A stretch of 64,000 bases of DNA, taken from contig VUYV01000188.1 of assembly GCA_008711295.1 (NCBI GenBank), positions 124,001 through 188,000 of the forward strand, written 5' to 3'. The translations under genes were made by a program, and so were the position numbers. This DNA comes from Anarhynchus alexandrinus (lineage: Eukaryota > Chordata > Aves > Charadriiformes > Charadriidae). Below the pieces are notes generated by a model that worked only from the letters and a program-made list of their open reading frames with translations, had not been told where the DNA came from and did not search any database. This document shows positions 25,437 through 37,757 of the stretch, one piece after another (the first letter of the stretch is position 1; every line of letters begins with the position of its first letter).

Positions 25437-25536
25437 TTGATCCTGCTAAGCCTTACTTAAAAGAGGAATCTTAATTCATGCACGTCCCAGTGACTTTGAT
25501 GGAACTGCTCACATGTGTAAGAGTCTGCAGGATCAG
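25437..25536. repeat. Palindromic dispersed repeat with 9-bp terminal inverted repeats
   Basis: TGATCCTGC at 25438-25446 and GCAGGATCA at 25527-25535 are perfect inverted repeats. Between them, 'taagccttacttaaaagag', 'gtcccagtgactttgatgg' and 'actgctcacatgtgtaagag' give the folded-back layout (ACTCATGTGAGTA arms around a CCATTGAAGTCAATGG core). This is the clearest copy of the old palindromic repeat class here, about 100 bp, and looks like a small non-autonomous DNA element. I do not assign a family name. Confidence 0.75.
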
Positions 25537-27160
25537 CAACCCTTAACTAACAAGGGAGTTATGTAAAACCGAATGGCATCTGTAAATAAACACAACACTA
25601 CAGACCCTGGTGTGCTGCTCTGCTCCTTTTTGGACACACTATCCTATCTTTGCTGAGGCAAAGTCTTCCCTGCTCTCTTCGCATCACACAGATGGGATCA
25701 AAAAGCTGAAGAACTGCTTTTTCATGACGGGAGTCCATCACAGGAGCATTGCTATTAGTCTTTGCTAGCCATCAATGTCTGGAAATTTCACAGTCAAGTT
25801 GCTAGTGATTGTATTGAAAGGGTTTGTGTGTGGGTGGTTGAAAATATGGTGCTTGGCCTCTGGTGCCAAACTCTCAGGCAATATCAGCTGTCTTTACACA
25901 AGTGATGAAGCAGAATATGTTACTTTAAGTTTAATATTCAGAACTTTGTCTGTCTTGCTGTCAAAAAGCTATACATGTGGAAGGGATTGCTGACTGCAGA
26001 AAGTGCATAATTAAATACCTCAGCACAGAAGAACACGTCATGTAGTTTTCATGGGGAAAGGTGGTGTGAAGTGGTTCTTTCATTGTTTACATTTAAATGA
26101 GTGTCCTCAAATGCTTTTTTTAAAAAATATATATAGCAGTAATTTGTTGTTATATCTGTAGTACCTTAATTTTAGACTCTGGATGTGTGGTTGACTTTCC
26201 TGTGTTTTATTATGTGTACACAGAGAGTCAGATGCTTAGCTTTTCCCATCACACTTAGTAGAAACTTTCCTATTTGTTTTTGGCTCAATGTATTGCAGAG
26301 CATGACTAAAAACATGGGAGAATTGAAACTGCCGAATTCTATCCCTGTTTTTGCTGGTGCTTCTTTTTCTATTATGAAATCAAGTTATTTGTAACTTAAA
26401 TGTTGAGAAAAAGGGGAGCAGGTTTGAAAAGGAGAAAGGGAACCAAGGGAGAAAGGAAATCCTGAAGAGAGACTTGAAAAGGCCTTGAAAACAATTGAGT
26501 GTGGCAGAAGGCGGCTAAGGATGAAAACGTGGTATGATGTTTGCACATGGACACCACTCATAATAAAAGTGAATGTCAAGGAAAGATGGAGAACAGGGGG
26601 AGGGAATGTTGGGTATTTTGCAAGTCATTGCCTTTGTATCATTGTACACCTTTAACAATGTGCATTTTGTTATCTTTTCTTTTATAATGCTTGTGAAAGC
26701 TGGCAATACCCTCCAAAGGACATTCATCACACGGCTGGCAGGACAACCTGTTTTGGGCCATCATTTAACCTTGGATGTAGGAAACAGGTAAAATGGTGAT
26801 TGTTGGTGTTTTCTCCGGGAAGGGCTTGTGGTGTATTCTACCTGTTATTCTCTGTCTTTGAATGTTTATCATTTTTATCAGTATTTAGTTGAGAGTTCTC
26901 CTCTCCCCTTTCCCTCCTACATGCTTGTTTGCATACCTATGCTTTGCAATAATGGCCCTTAAGCTGCTTAAACAAACAAAAAAGGCATTTTTCTTCATCT
27001 TTTCTTAACTATTTTAGTTTATTTTCATGAAATGGCAGAAAAAATTTGCTATAAACCATAGACCTGCCCCTTCAGGATTTAGTGTTAGCCTACAAAAAAG
27101 TTTAGCAGTGGGTAGTTTGGAAAAAGGATAATATATATGTATTTAAAGATAAACTGTTCT
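25537..27160. other. Non-coding stretch, no gene seen
   Basis: No supported gene or transposon. AT-rich with a run of T then A at about 26116-26127. Frames of 64-72 codons on both strands at 25.8-26.8 kb have no recognisable features. Confidence 0.55.
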
Positions 27161-27960
27161 TTATTTCTCTCTGCAGCGAACCATATTGCTGATTAACCAC
27201 TGCTTTCATAAACTACAAGTGGGCCATTTAAGCTGTTTCACTGCTGGTTAATGTACTGTATTGTGCTCCCTCTTTCTACAGTACCTAGCTAGTGTTTTGT
27301 TTTTATTAGAAATTCACCTATCCTTGTCTACTGAGGAGAAAAGAAATTACACTACAGAGCCCTACAGCCCATAAAATGGCAGAGATTCCTAAATAAGACT
27401 GGCCCGAAACTGAAACCTCTGTCTGCCTGCACTGTAATGAAATGCATGACTACAGGAGATAATAATAATTGCAGCAATAGCTCGTTACAGCTCCCAGATG
27501 ATTTGGTGCTGTCAGGAGTGCACTGTCCTCTGACATCCCAGGAGGCGAGCAGCATCACTGACTGCAGGCCCTGATTGGTGTAGTGAAATATTGCTGGCAA
27601 AAATTAAAAGGTCTTGGTGTCAAAATAATTCATGATATGCATATCTTCCATTCTGATGAAACGGCTGATATCCGGATTAGCAAGATAATAAAACTGATCA
27701 GGCTACAGTTAAACAATTTAAGCTGGAGAGCTGTTCATTTTGTAGGTGTCACTTGTCAGATCAAGGGGTCAGAGCGGGATGAAAGGCTCTCCCCAGTAAC
27801 CTTCTGATGATTTGGATCTGGAATGTTCTTCATGATTTGTCCAAAGTTTTCATCACCGTGCTGCCGGGTAGCATTACCGCGGCAGGCTCTGTTCTGACAT
27901 TCAAATCCTGGGAATGACAGGTTATTAGGAGAAGAGAACTGGCTGTACATACATTAAGCC
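27161..27960. other. Candidate conserved non-coding block A
   Basis: About 800 bp of complex sequence without homopolymers or transposons. It opens with a splice-acceptor-like 'ttatttctctctgcag' ending at 27176. An inverted pair, ATTAACCA (27192-27199) and TGGTTAAT (27245-27252), flanks 45 bp. A perfect 10-bp palindrome, ATATGCATAT, lies at 27635-27644 and resembles POU-factor sites. Several TAAT/ATTA motifs are scattered across the block (for example AATAATAATAATT near 27459). The pattern suggests a developmental enhancer or a non-coding RNA exon plus enhancer. This is inference from texture only. Confidence 0.4.
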
Positions 27961-28389
27961 CCGTATCTTTGACCTGTAATTTGAACTGATAGTGATATTG
28001 TAATTGAGTGAGTAAAAAAAAGGAATTTTTTATTAAAACACAGGAAGATGAAGAAAACGTTTATTTTCAGGAGATTTATGGGTTCATAAAATAAGCTTTT
28101 TTTGATGACGATTTATTTTACGGCTCTTGAAATGCTGAGCTGTGTGCTTACTATTTATTTTATGGAACGGTTATTTAAAATAACGCAGCTTGCCGTATAT
28201 TTCCAGCCTGTTCGTCAGTACCCAAGCCTGTGCAGATGGAGAGATATCTGTTTCATATGGGAGTTCATGTATTTGAATAGTTCAAGGATTATCCCAATAA
28301 AATGGACCTAGGAAAATATTGCACCCAGTTAATGCTCATTGCTTCAGAGACCCCTAATGTCCTTTCTTGACACCTTATTGCAGGCTATT
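27961..28389. other. Non-coding spacer between candidate blocks
   Basis: AT-rich, with an A run at about 28014-28021. No gene, repeat or clear motif cluster recognised. Confidence 0.45.
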
Positions 28390-28860
28390 ATTATACAATG
28401 GATCTTCAGTCATATGGTTATAGGGAGTGGGGCAGAGCCGGGCTATCAGGGTAATTGACTCCCGTGCGCGGCGGTGTTACACACTTGAGTAACTAATTTA
28501 ATGGAATGTGTTTTCCTGTTCTCCCACACAGCCCTGCCCCAGCATAATTCTCTTCTCGGGGCCCCAGCAATTCGGGACAGGTGAAGAGTGGCACAAGGGC
28601 TCTTGGTTTCTCAAAGACGGGGCCAGAGGCTCAAACAGAGCCAGCTCCCGCGGTAAATCTGCTGCCAGCGAAGAAACTGCCTCTGAACCCAGTAAATTAA
28701 TAGGGGTTACAAAGAATTCACTGCTCCTGATGAAACCGGACCTCCAATGCTTGTGTGACAATTATTGTTGTTGCTGATTATTATTGTTTGTGACTGCTGC
28801 TTTTTGTTAAACAGTACAGCGATAACGGGCTGGCATAGGTAAAGCACTTAAATGGCCCAT
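28390..28860. other. Candidate conserved non-coding block B
   Basis: Complex sequence with retained CpGs (CCCGTGCGCGGCGG near 28461-28474) in an AT-rich setting. It has a SOX-like inverted pair ACAAT (28758-28762) and ATTGT (28764-28768), followed by another ATTGTTTG. 'ttattatacaatggatc' near its start is another SOX-like site. Frames of nearly 90 codons are open on both strands across 28498-28777, but neither shows a domain. A regulatory role is an inference. Confidence 0.38.
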
Positions 28861-28896
28861 CGGTAGCATGAATCAGGCTGGACATCTGTTTGGTGC

Positions 28897-28958
28897 AGAA
28901 CTCTGCACCTGTGTGAAAAATCCCACTCCCTTGAAACTCAAAGGAGTCTTGCGCTATT
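28897..28958. repeat. Possible old palindromic dispersed repeat
   Basis: 'cccactcccttgaaactcaa' followed by 'aggagtc' resembles the CCATTGAAGTCAATGGAGT core. Short and diverged. Confidence 0.3.
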
Positions 28959-29794
28959 TCAGTGTGAGCTGCTCCTTGCATAGATTCAGGCAGAGGCTTT
29001 TAATTTTTCTCTGGCACTTGGGAAAATGCAGAGAAGAAGAAATGGCCACCTCTCTAAAAAAGGCAGCAGGATTCTTAAAAGCCAATCACAAAGTGATGGT
29101 TTTAACCATCGTTTGTTGATGCCATGTTTTGCTTCTGAACTGCTCCTAGAGGTGCAGCAAAGTGAGGATCAAAAATCACTGTCAACAAGTATTTTTGTTT
29201 CCTAGTTACTATGGTACAATTGTTGTCTAGATGCATGGCCATATCAAAGGCGTTAATATGGTATACTTGATCACTGTGGGTTTATTCTCTGTTAACCTTC
29301 ACAAGCAAGATTACTGATCTCTGAGAAGTTATGGATTCACTGCATTGACACAATGTCTCCTTCTACATAAAGGGAGTTGTCACGCTAGGTCTGGTATTCA
29401 CACACCAGATCTTATTTTAAATCAGAAGCCCAGTCCTGCAGACTTGTACAACATACTTGTATATTTTTGTCTGAAACCCGTTCTCCTGGCTTCATTTAAT
29501 GTTCAGATATTATTGTAGATTCAAAAGAAAATACTTCACAGAAGACTTTTACTTAATTAGACCCCCCCCAAACATAACTACCTCTTCTTTTGCTTGTAAT
29601 TACATCACAGTTGTCAAGTGAATCTTGATGCTTATATAATTAAAGAATTGATCCTTAAAACATGATATCGTTATGCTAATATTTGCATAATTGTATTACA
29701 AAAAGTTTCCAGAATGTAAATTTTATGGCCTGTCTTTCAGAGGGATTTGTATACGCTTGCCCTTACAGTTGGGTCAAGTACAACAGAAATTTGT
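28959..29794. other. Non-coding stretch, no gene seen
   Basis: No supported gene. A short run of eight C lies near 29562-29569. 'cagaagcccagtcctgcaga' near 29424 may be a relic of the old palindromic repeat class. Confidence 0.45.
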
Positions 29795-29848
29795 GGACTT
29801 ACTCTCATGAGTAAAGTTAAATAAGTCAGCATTTTCAGGACCAGATCT
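29795..29848. repeat. Old palindromic dispersed repeat, half copy
   Basis: 'acttactctcatgagtaaag', 'ttaaataagtcagcattttc' and 'aggaccaga' follow one arm of the old palindromic class (ACTCATGTGAGTAAGT, TTGCAGGATCAGG). The other arm is lost or unrecognisable. Confidence 0.5.
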
Positions 29849-32802
29849 ATAGACTCTCCCCAGTGCAGTCTCGTTAGACAACAGTGAAAGATATAATGGC
29901 CTTTAGCCATAAACTCTTTTGTAGTTTTGGAAGGATGTAGAGTTTAGACCTTGTAAATAGTTTTGCTTTGCTCTGTGCCATTAAGATATATGCACGGTTT
30001 GCTTTTATGACGTTTGCTGTCATTTAATTACTGATGCATCAAGATGGTCATCCCAATTCAATTAAGTTAAAATTAATGGCTATTTTGAGTTTTTTTTCAA
30101 GTCAGCTGAAGAGTTCAGGATGTTGTTTTCTCCACCCACCAAGTACGCTCATCAACTAAACTGAAGGACCCTGTGCTTGAGGACTGTTTGATGGACTGCC
30201 AGATGTAACCTTTCTTTACTTGCTAGTTTAACATTTGGAACTGGTGGAAATTTGGTTATTTGCAGAGATAACCAAACTGGAGGAGTTTGGTTATCTGCCA
30301 TAAAACCAAAATAGCTTAAGAAGGTCTTTAATGAAGCTCAAGGGCAGTTTCACCTGCTCTTTCTCTCAGATGTAGAAAGTCATCATTGGATAGGTCATCG
30401 CTAGTAGGCCATTTACTTTTGTGGAAGGTTTTGGTGGAGATAGTCAGAGTTAACTATTGTGAATGTCTTTCTAATTGTGGTATAAAAGCAATATTGGCCT
30501 TTCTTTCTCTTAGTTTTTCTCCCTGTTCAGAATCAGGACACAAAGAACTCAAATTTTACATTATGTAATACAGTTATGTTTAAAAATATATGGCATGTCA
30601 TACTCTGATTTTTTTTGCACTTTCATGTGGATAGCCTGGTGACTGGCTTTTCATTGTGTTTAAGGTTAAACACAATCAGCAAAAGAGAAAGGCAAATTGC
30701 TTTTGAGGAAAGGTTGTTGAAAATATTCAAATTTGTACAACAATTGATGGGATATTTCCTCTGTTAGCTTACCGCAGATTTGCACAGAAGTTCCTAATGG
30801 AGGCCAGATGAAGGGCGAGGCTAAGAACGGCCTGGACTTTGTAGTATTTCTCTTTTAAAATACAGTACAAACTGGATTTAATCTCTTAGATTCCAATTAA
30901 ATCCAGACTGCTTGGTTTCAATAAGCATGTTTGATTCAAATTTATTTCTCATACACAGTATGTAATCATAGGTGTCAACCTAGTTAGAAAACAGTAGATA
31001 CTCAGTGAATTTTGTGTATAATATATATTGGTTGGGAATAGATGTTTATATTCGAATCTGTGTAGGTATGCAATTCAGCCAGTTTGTAATGAGGACAGAT
31101 AATTTTTTCCCCCTTTCATTATCTCTCCTATGTCACAGGCATGTATGTGAGTATACACATACCAGCTATAAAGATGCAGGAAGATATGAAAAACAGGGGG
31201 AGATGGGTTGATTACATACATAACCAAGACATTAATTTATTGTTTCCACATCAGCTGTACATTTTGGGGGTACCTAAGAAATGACTCAGTAGCTTAGCTT
31301 ATTTGATTCCCTTACAGGTTTTATGTCTTTACCCCATTTTAATTTTTCATTAGAATATAATAATAGCCACAGGAAAAAATGATTTGGTCTGTGATCTATT
31401 TCATTATGTTCTCATCATAAGGGGAGAATCTAAAGTGGGAGAGCATCACTAATTTTTCGGCACAGTAATTTATTCTACAGTATTTAAATGTTGTAATTTT
31501 CACACTGAGGCACATGCTGCCACATCTATCGTCCCCTGGACCAGTCTCTGTCTTGCTCTTTCCTTTTCATCTGTTTTGTTTTTGCATTTTTTTTCATAAA
31601 TTCGACAGATGGCCTCTTGATGAATCCTTGATAATACTGTCATGTAAAGCAGCTAAGACTAGAAATCATCTCACAACAATTTTTCATTGCAAAGAGAAAA
31701 TTGAAGGCAGACAAACATCGCTAAGTCCATAACAGCAGCAACAAAATATCCACTTCATGTAAATAAAGAGGACAAGCTTTCCTTATAATGCTCAAACACT
31801 AATGCCAGTATCCTTTAAAGCCTCTGGATTTTTTTATGCTACATTTAATTCGTCTTCCAAGCCTTGGGTTTGTTTAGTGTTTTGTTGGTTTCATATTCAG
31901 AAACATTTTCCCGGCTCTTAATGTGTTCTCCCTCCTCCTTAGTCCCCCTCCTTTTAGGTCTTTATAATTGTGGATCAGGTGAAGTTTGCTTCCCCTCATT
32001 TCAAGGTCATGCACCACTAGGACCATTTTCCTGACTCAGAGGGCACGTAATTTCACAGCCGTGTACTCCTCATTAATCCACCCTGAGTGGGTGCTCAGGA
32101 AGTTCCAGATCACAGATTTGTTTTTGTCTTGTTCTCTGACTCAGTGCTTCACAAAAGGATTAGATTAACCCCTTTTGATTGTATTTATATCTTACTGCAT
32201 CGTGGTAGAAATAAAGTGATTTCTTCTTCTCCCCACGTAACCTTCCCGCCCCTTCCACCTCTGCACTGGGGACCCACAGCATTTCTTTTCAAATAGGCTT
32301 CAGTTAGTTAAAGTGAAGATTGTGGCAGACAGAGAGGATTATTTGTTTTCTCTTTCCTCTTTCAATGCAGCTTTAATGCATGAATCTCTTTCTTCTAATT
32401 TGCAGAGACTTGTTTATTAACTTTGAACCATTTCTGTTTAACTGGAAACGGCTGCAGTCCACTGGCTCTGAACCGGGTCTCATCTGGACCTGAATTGTCC
32501 TGGATCCAAACAAAGAAGAAAACAAACAAAAAAAAAGATGACACAGTGACTACTGGAGGGGATCCATTATTTCCCCCTCGGTATAGTGCCCCAGACAACT
32601 GCATCAGCCACACCCCTTCACCTGGGAGCTCTCTTCTCCCTCCGCTTGTTGGCCAACTTCTCCTTGGCACCTGCTGGTGGAGGGGATACCCCGCTCCCTG
32701 TTCCAGGTGGGGGCTGACCCCCCGGGTGGGATCTGCATTCACTGGTGTGCCCTCGGGAGTGGGGAACCTGGCCTGCTGGCGGGGTCCCGAGGGTCTTGCG
32801 TC
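29849..32802. other. Non-coding stretch, inverted repeat at 30.25 kb
   Basis: No supported gene. TTTGGTTAT at 30251-30259, its exact complement ATAACCAAA at 30268-30276, and a second direct copy at 30286-30294 form alternative hairpins. The GC-rich segment from about 32.5 kb produces long chance frames on both strands. Confidence 0.5.
30251..30294. repeat. Three-copy inverted/direct repeat, potential hairpins
   Basis: A 9-bp unit TTTGGTTAT occurs forward, inverted and forward again within 44 bp, with exact matches and loops of 8 and 9 nt. No transcript context is known. Confidence 0.7.
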
Positions 32803-32880
32803 CCTGTGCCTCAGTTGCCCTATGGCAAAATGCAAAGCATGTGGAGCTGTGAGAAGTATTTTTAAATGAAGCTGAGCTGC
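32803..32880 (+). repeat. MIR-type SINE remnant
   Basis: 'ccctgtgcctcagttgccct' and 'atggcaaaatgcaaagc' match the MIR segment tctgtgcctcagtttccct, atctgtaaaatgggga. 'gagctgtgagaagtattttt' fits the GTTGTGAGGATTAA part that follows. Plus strand, about 75 bp. Confidence 0.65.
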
Positions 32881-34015
32881 TGCATTTAGTGTCTTAAGGC
32901 AGCAAGGTCTGGCATTCAGAGGAACACACTGGGAGACCCTGAGCTGGCACAAACCTTAGTGAAATTACTTAACAGTGGTCCTTCTTTCTTTTGTCTGTGG
33001 TAGTAAATGAAGTTTGTAAGTCATATACAGCCATTTTTGAATCCTTCAGGTAGGATTCGATTTGAGATTAAAACACATAAATGTAGGTGTCTACATAAAA
33101 GCTTTATGTCTCAGATGCCATTACAGCCAGTGGAGCCTGCGGGGTTATTGAGCAGACTGGCTTAGGTGGGCAGCTCGTGATCTTAACTACATCTCCATTT
33201 TTTGTAATGGGAGTTTAGGTCAGCGGTGCACTTGTAAACACATAAATTCAGGTGCCTTAATCTCAATATGAGTCTATCCTTAGTGTCCTTGTACTGAACC
33301 TATCTTAAAAATATAGTCTATATTAGGAATACATACACTTAGTTTGTGATATCTCTTATTATTATTATGAATAACTGTGTTTCATATAGAGATGGCCATC
33401 AGCAAATCAAGAAAGGAGCCCCCTTAACTCTAGCTATTGGTCAAAATTAAAGTGCCTAGTGGTCTTGGATCAACTGAGACTATCACTGAAAGGGATTAGA
33501 TTCAAACCAGGTGTTGGAGTAAGGGGATGTTGGCAATTACCACAGGAATTACCACAGAAACCCCAGAGTTTCAGGATGGAAGATGGGAGAGGAAGAGTGA
33601 AGAAAAGTTTTGGCCAACTGAGAGGAATAGAGAACTGAAAGACAATGCAAAGACAGGGAGACAAAATTGAAATTCACTGGTCAGATAAACAAAACTGAGC
33701 AGCTTGGAGATTAATGGGCTTTGCCCATCAGCTAACTGGTGGGACCTGCTGTGTGTAGGTTCCTTACTGGCCACAACTAGACTGCACTGGGGAGGACTGA
33801 ATCATTTTGCGTTTGTGACAGGTTAGGTGTGTATATGCCATTGGCCCCTGTGATAGCCAGAAAGGGATAACTTATTACATCCTGAGGGTGCAATCGCTTA
33901 TTATTACATATCAAAACCTGCAAAATAGGGCGGGGAAATGCCTAGCCAAAACTGTAGAAAGTTCTCAGAATGTGTCCCTGCTTTGACTCCTTCTGGCCTT
34001 CCCTGTGGCTTATTG
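32881..34015. other. Non-coding stretch with an unclassified diverged repeat
   Basis: 33071-33092 and 33236-33257 are direct 22-bp repeats with three mismatches (AAACACATAAAT then AGGTG). Between them is 'gtaatgggagtttaggtcag'. This resembles an old dispersed repeat family with 'aggtgcct' motifs, but I cannot classify it. No gene is supported. Confidence 0.4.
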
Positions 34016-34500
34016 ATGCATCCAGTTTTGAACTCCCCAGTACAAGTAAGACATCAATAAACTGGAAAAGAATCAGCAGAGGGCCATTTAGATGGTCTGG
34101 GGCTGGACCACTTGTCCTGTGAAGGGAGGTTGAGGGAACTGGGCTTATTCAGTCTTGAGAAGAGATGGCTTCAAGGGGACCTAACAAAAGTGTGCCAGAA
34201 CCAACAAGGAGGTTACCAAGAAAATGGAACCAGGCTTTTACAGCAATATGGGGGGAAGGACAAGAGACAATGGACAGAAACTGAAACAAGGACTGTTGTG
34301 TCCAAGAGGATACAAGAAAAAACTGTTTCACCATGAGAACAGTGAAGCAGTGGAAGAGGATGCACGGAGAGGGTGTGCTATCTCCTCGCTTGGATGTTCA
34401 CAGGATCTGTCAGGATAAAACTTTGAGTAACATCATCTGATCTCATAGCTGAGCTGGCTTTAAGAAGGATGACCTGTCCAACCTGAACTGCCCTCTGATT
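34016..34500 (+). mobile_element. Decayed CR1 LINE 3' fragment
   Basis: Plus-strand CR1, much older than the 47 kb copy. 'tccagttttgaactccccag' and 'tacaagtaagacatcaataa' open the match. It continues with 'ctgtgaagggaggttgaggg' and 'aactgggcttattcagtc', then a decayed ORF2 C-terminus with 'ggacaagagacaatggacag', and ends with 'catctgatctcatagctgag' and 'ctgtccaacctgaac' near 34490. Many small deletions and stops break the frame, and no tail repeat is left. Confidence 0.85.
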
Positions 34501-37500
34501 CACACTGGATGGAGGGCAATCCCTACCTTGTTCTGATCTCCCTAAAGCAGTGTAGAGAATCTTTCCTTTTCTGCAGCTCTGAGTCCAAGATGGCACAGAT
34601 AGAAGGCATGACCCCAGCTGGACCTCCTTTTACCTTATACTTTTGGGAGAGTCTCTCTCAGTACTGGTCCTGCAGTATGATGTTCTAAAGAATCACAGCA
34701 GAGTTTGTCCCTGTAGGCTGCGGCCAAAAGTGGCTGCACTTCTGCAGGCTCCTACCCCTGAGGGATGTACCCCCAGATGCTGCAAGCTGTTCTGCACAGA
34801 GAGCACAAAAGAAGATTTACCTGGATATAAAGCTATGGCAATTTCAGATTTTTTTTTTGATGGCTTCTCTGGGTATTGTTAAGGGAAGAGGGAAAGTCTC
34901 AGATGATATTGAGAGGAAGACTTACTCCCAACTGGGACTTGTTATGCTGTATGCCATTCACCGCGGTGCACACGGCTGTTGGCTTCTTTCCATGAGGCAA
35001 GATAATTTTGGACTACCTGTGGGATACGCAAGCTTATGAAAGACTAACAACATAGAGTTACTTGTTTTGCATGGGAGGGGACACTACACTGCAGTTACTC
35101 TGCAGCTGAGCTGACTGCAGTACACGCAGTTACATCCCAGCTAGATTTAAACTACTTTGCCCAGATGCTCCCGGTGGCATAAAAGAGAGAGCTCTGTGGA
35201 GGCTGTAAAGCCTTTCCGAGGATCTCAGCAAACACTGGGGCATTTAGTCCCACTGATTTCTGTGCCACAAGAGCTATCATTCCCATATAGTGAATACAGT
35301 TCTCTCTGCCCAAACTGCAACTAATGCAGTATAGGCTTACCCTAAAATACTGTTTCTTTTAAAGTGTGATTTGACAGGATTGCCTTTGCTATAGGAATGT
35401 TTTTTTTCTCTTTGCTTCTCCATCCTGATCAGAAGCCCCTGTTTCTGTCTTTGGAATCAGAGAGAGAAAAAGCCATGACAAGAACATGCCTGGCATTTAA
35501 ATGATGTAATGAGAGAAAGGAGCAGAGCAGAGCTGTGTGAAGCAACCAGCCTTCTCCAATCCATGAAGCAGCTGCTCAGAACACTGAAATTCACTTGGAG
35601 TTACTGAAATTGGGATTGTTGCTTACATTGCCACTTTTGTGTGCTTTTAGTGCTAAAACATTTGATAAAGTTTTTCCCTATGAACAGAGTTTGCTTTTCC
35701 AATGGTATGAAATACCAGAAATTGTAGGTAGATAGTGCCCTGTAGAGGGTCACATCTGTGACTCAGAGGTGTTTTTTCCTTAGTTGTTATGCCAATATTT
35801 TAGTTATAAGAGGAAGGTACAAGATTTCCTCGGGAGGTTTTTCTATTATGTTGGCCCAAGCACCACAGGCATGAAAAGATTTGCAGAAAAGTTGGTGCGA
35901 AGGAACAAAGCAAGAAAAAATCCAAAGCGATCATTAGGCATTGTGTAAAACTAACCATTTAAATATGACGTAGGTGCTGTTTCCATAGTAAATATGACCT
36001 GTGTTAATTGCAGTTTCTCTGAGCTAGCAGTTTCACTGAGTTTCACAGAGCATACAAACTTGCACCAGATAGGACTCATACTGAACTAGGCAGTGTGCAA
36101 ACAGGAGGCCAAACTCATGGAGATTCGCACCACATTCCACCACAGAACCTAAAACCAAACTCTGGACTCCAGCTCCTTGCTCACTTGCCATCCATATATC
36201 CAATGTCCTTAACTACCTGCTGTATCGTCTGATCATATGGCATAAGATAGACAAAATTCCTTACATAGTCATTTTCTGTTAGACTAGACCTGGATTCAGA
36301 TCTCTGGTCCAAACCAAGCAGTGGAGGGACCTGTGCCAGCTCAGGGGGACACTTGCACTAGGTCAGTGCTCCAGTGGATCTAGGGTGTAAGAGAGGCATT
36401 AGAATCTATTCAGTGGGCTGATACTTGTGAATTCCCTTCAGACATACAAAACTCTTCTCATGCTTTGCAAGGGGGACATCTCTCATAGGGTTCTGGTAGT
36501 GTTACAGTGCCTACGTCTCCTTTGATAGATTTGGTCCGCGAAACTTAAATCCATCCACTCTGCTTTGTTCAGTGAAGCTGTGATTAAAGATGGAGGTGTG
36601 GTTACCATCTAGCTGAAGTTGGGAGGTTAATAACTGGGTAAGAATAGTATGGTTGTTAATAACTGGGGATCAATAACGGAGGCAGAATGGGTATGTCTGG
36701 TGTGGATTTTGTAAATTGTACATCTATGTAGATGGCCATTGAGTGTGAACAGACTATATCCATACCACTATTGTGTTTAAAGTTCTTGTACTCTAGGTAA
36801 TATAACTGAGCTTTAGAGAGTTTTTTATAGTATGATGTGGCCAAATACTGGGTAAATCCAAGTGAACAGTAATCAGTCAGAGAGCTCCCAACTCACAAAA
36901 AATGATGCTGAAGATGCACAAAGAGAGTCCTCCAGCCAGTGGTAAAGCTGTCTCAGTTTGATTTCTTGCTGCGTGGGGCAATAGGGAGCTCAGCAGAGGG
37001 TGATGGGTGTTGGCAGAATGTAGCCCACTTGAAGAAAGGGAGATGGGAGCATCTTGTGTCTCAGCCCATTGATGCTAGTGGCCTTAGGCTACTGGCTTTA
37101 GTCTTGTGCTGCACATGAGAGCTGTGAGTAGTCTGATACAACAACAGCACTTGCTGCTGCCTTATCACCTCTTGTACAAGGCCTCAATAAAGAGGAGAGA
37201 TAAAAGAGTGCAGTGCCCAAAATTGTCATTTCTGTTACTAATTTTCATGGCAAAACCCCTGCATATAGAAGGATGAAGTCAGTTCGCGTTTTCTTCCTCA
37301 TGGTCCTTTTCAGTTTTCTGCTGTATTTTTTCAGGCAGGCATCTTCTTTATATGGCGTTTGCTCCCAGTCCTTTAGGCTACAAACAGGAAGGAATGCACA
37401 TCATCATGGGCATCAGTTTGGAAAAAGAAAATCTTTTGGGAAAATCCTTTCTCCCCATTGAGCAGAAGCAAAGCAGGTAGTATTGCTCGGAGCAGTCTTG

Positions 37501-37757
37501 GGGGGTGAAAAGGATTTGTGCTTTGCAGGCTGTCCGGGGCTCGCACTCTTTCTGCTGTGGGAATGAGTGAGCTGCAGGCGTTGCTGCAGTGCAAATCTCA
37601 GCCACTGCTTGGCTCTAGTGCTTCTTCACCAGTGCTCAGCGCTCAGCCAGGGCACACATGGAGCGGAGCACTCCCGGACCCTGACCTGTGGTCACAGCCA
37701 TACACAAGGGGTGGCACGGTCGCCTTCTGGCACCCTGAAAAGTTCTCTTCCTTCCTC
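34501..37757. other. Non-coding stretch, no gene seen
   Basis: No supported gene, RNA or clear transposon across about 3 kb. Near 35060-35160, 'cactgcagttactctgcagc' and 'acgcagttacatcccagcta' may derive from an old repeat, but I cannot classify it. Frames of 60-82 codons appear by chance. Confidence 0.5.

Noticed and set aside
32395..32952. Longest open frame (about 185 codons, minus strand) with a 148-codon frame opposite
   Set aside because: Located in a GC-rich patch, open on both strands, no domain or codon pattern, and its end overlaps a MIR remnant. The plus-strand frame has no ATG at its stated beginning.
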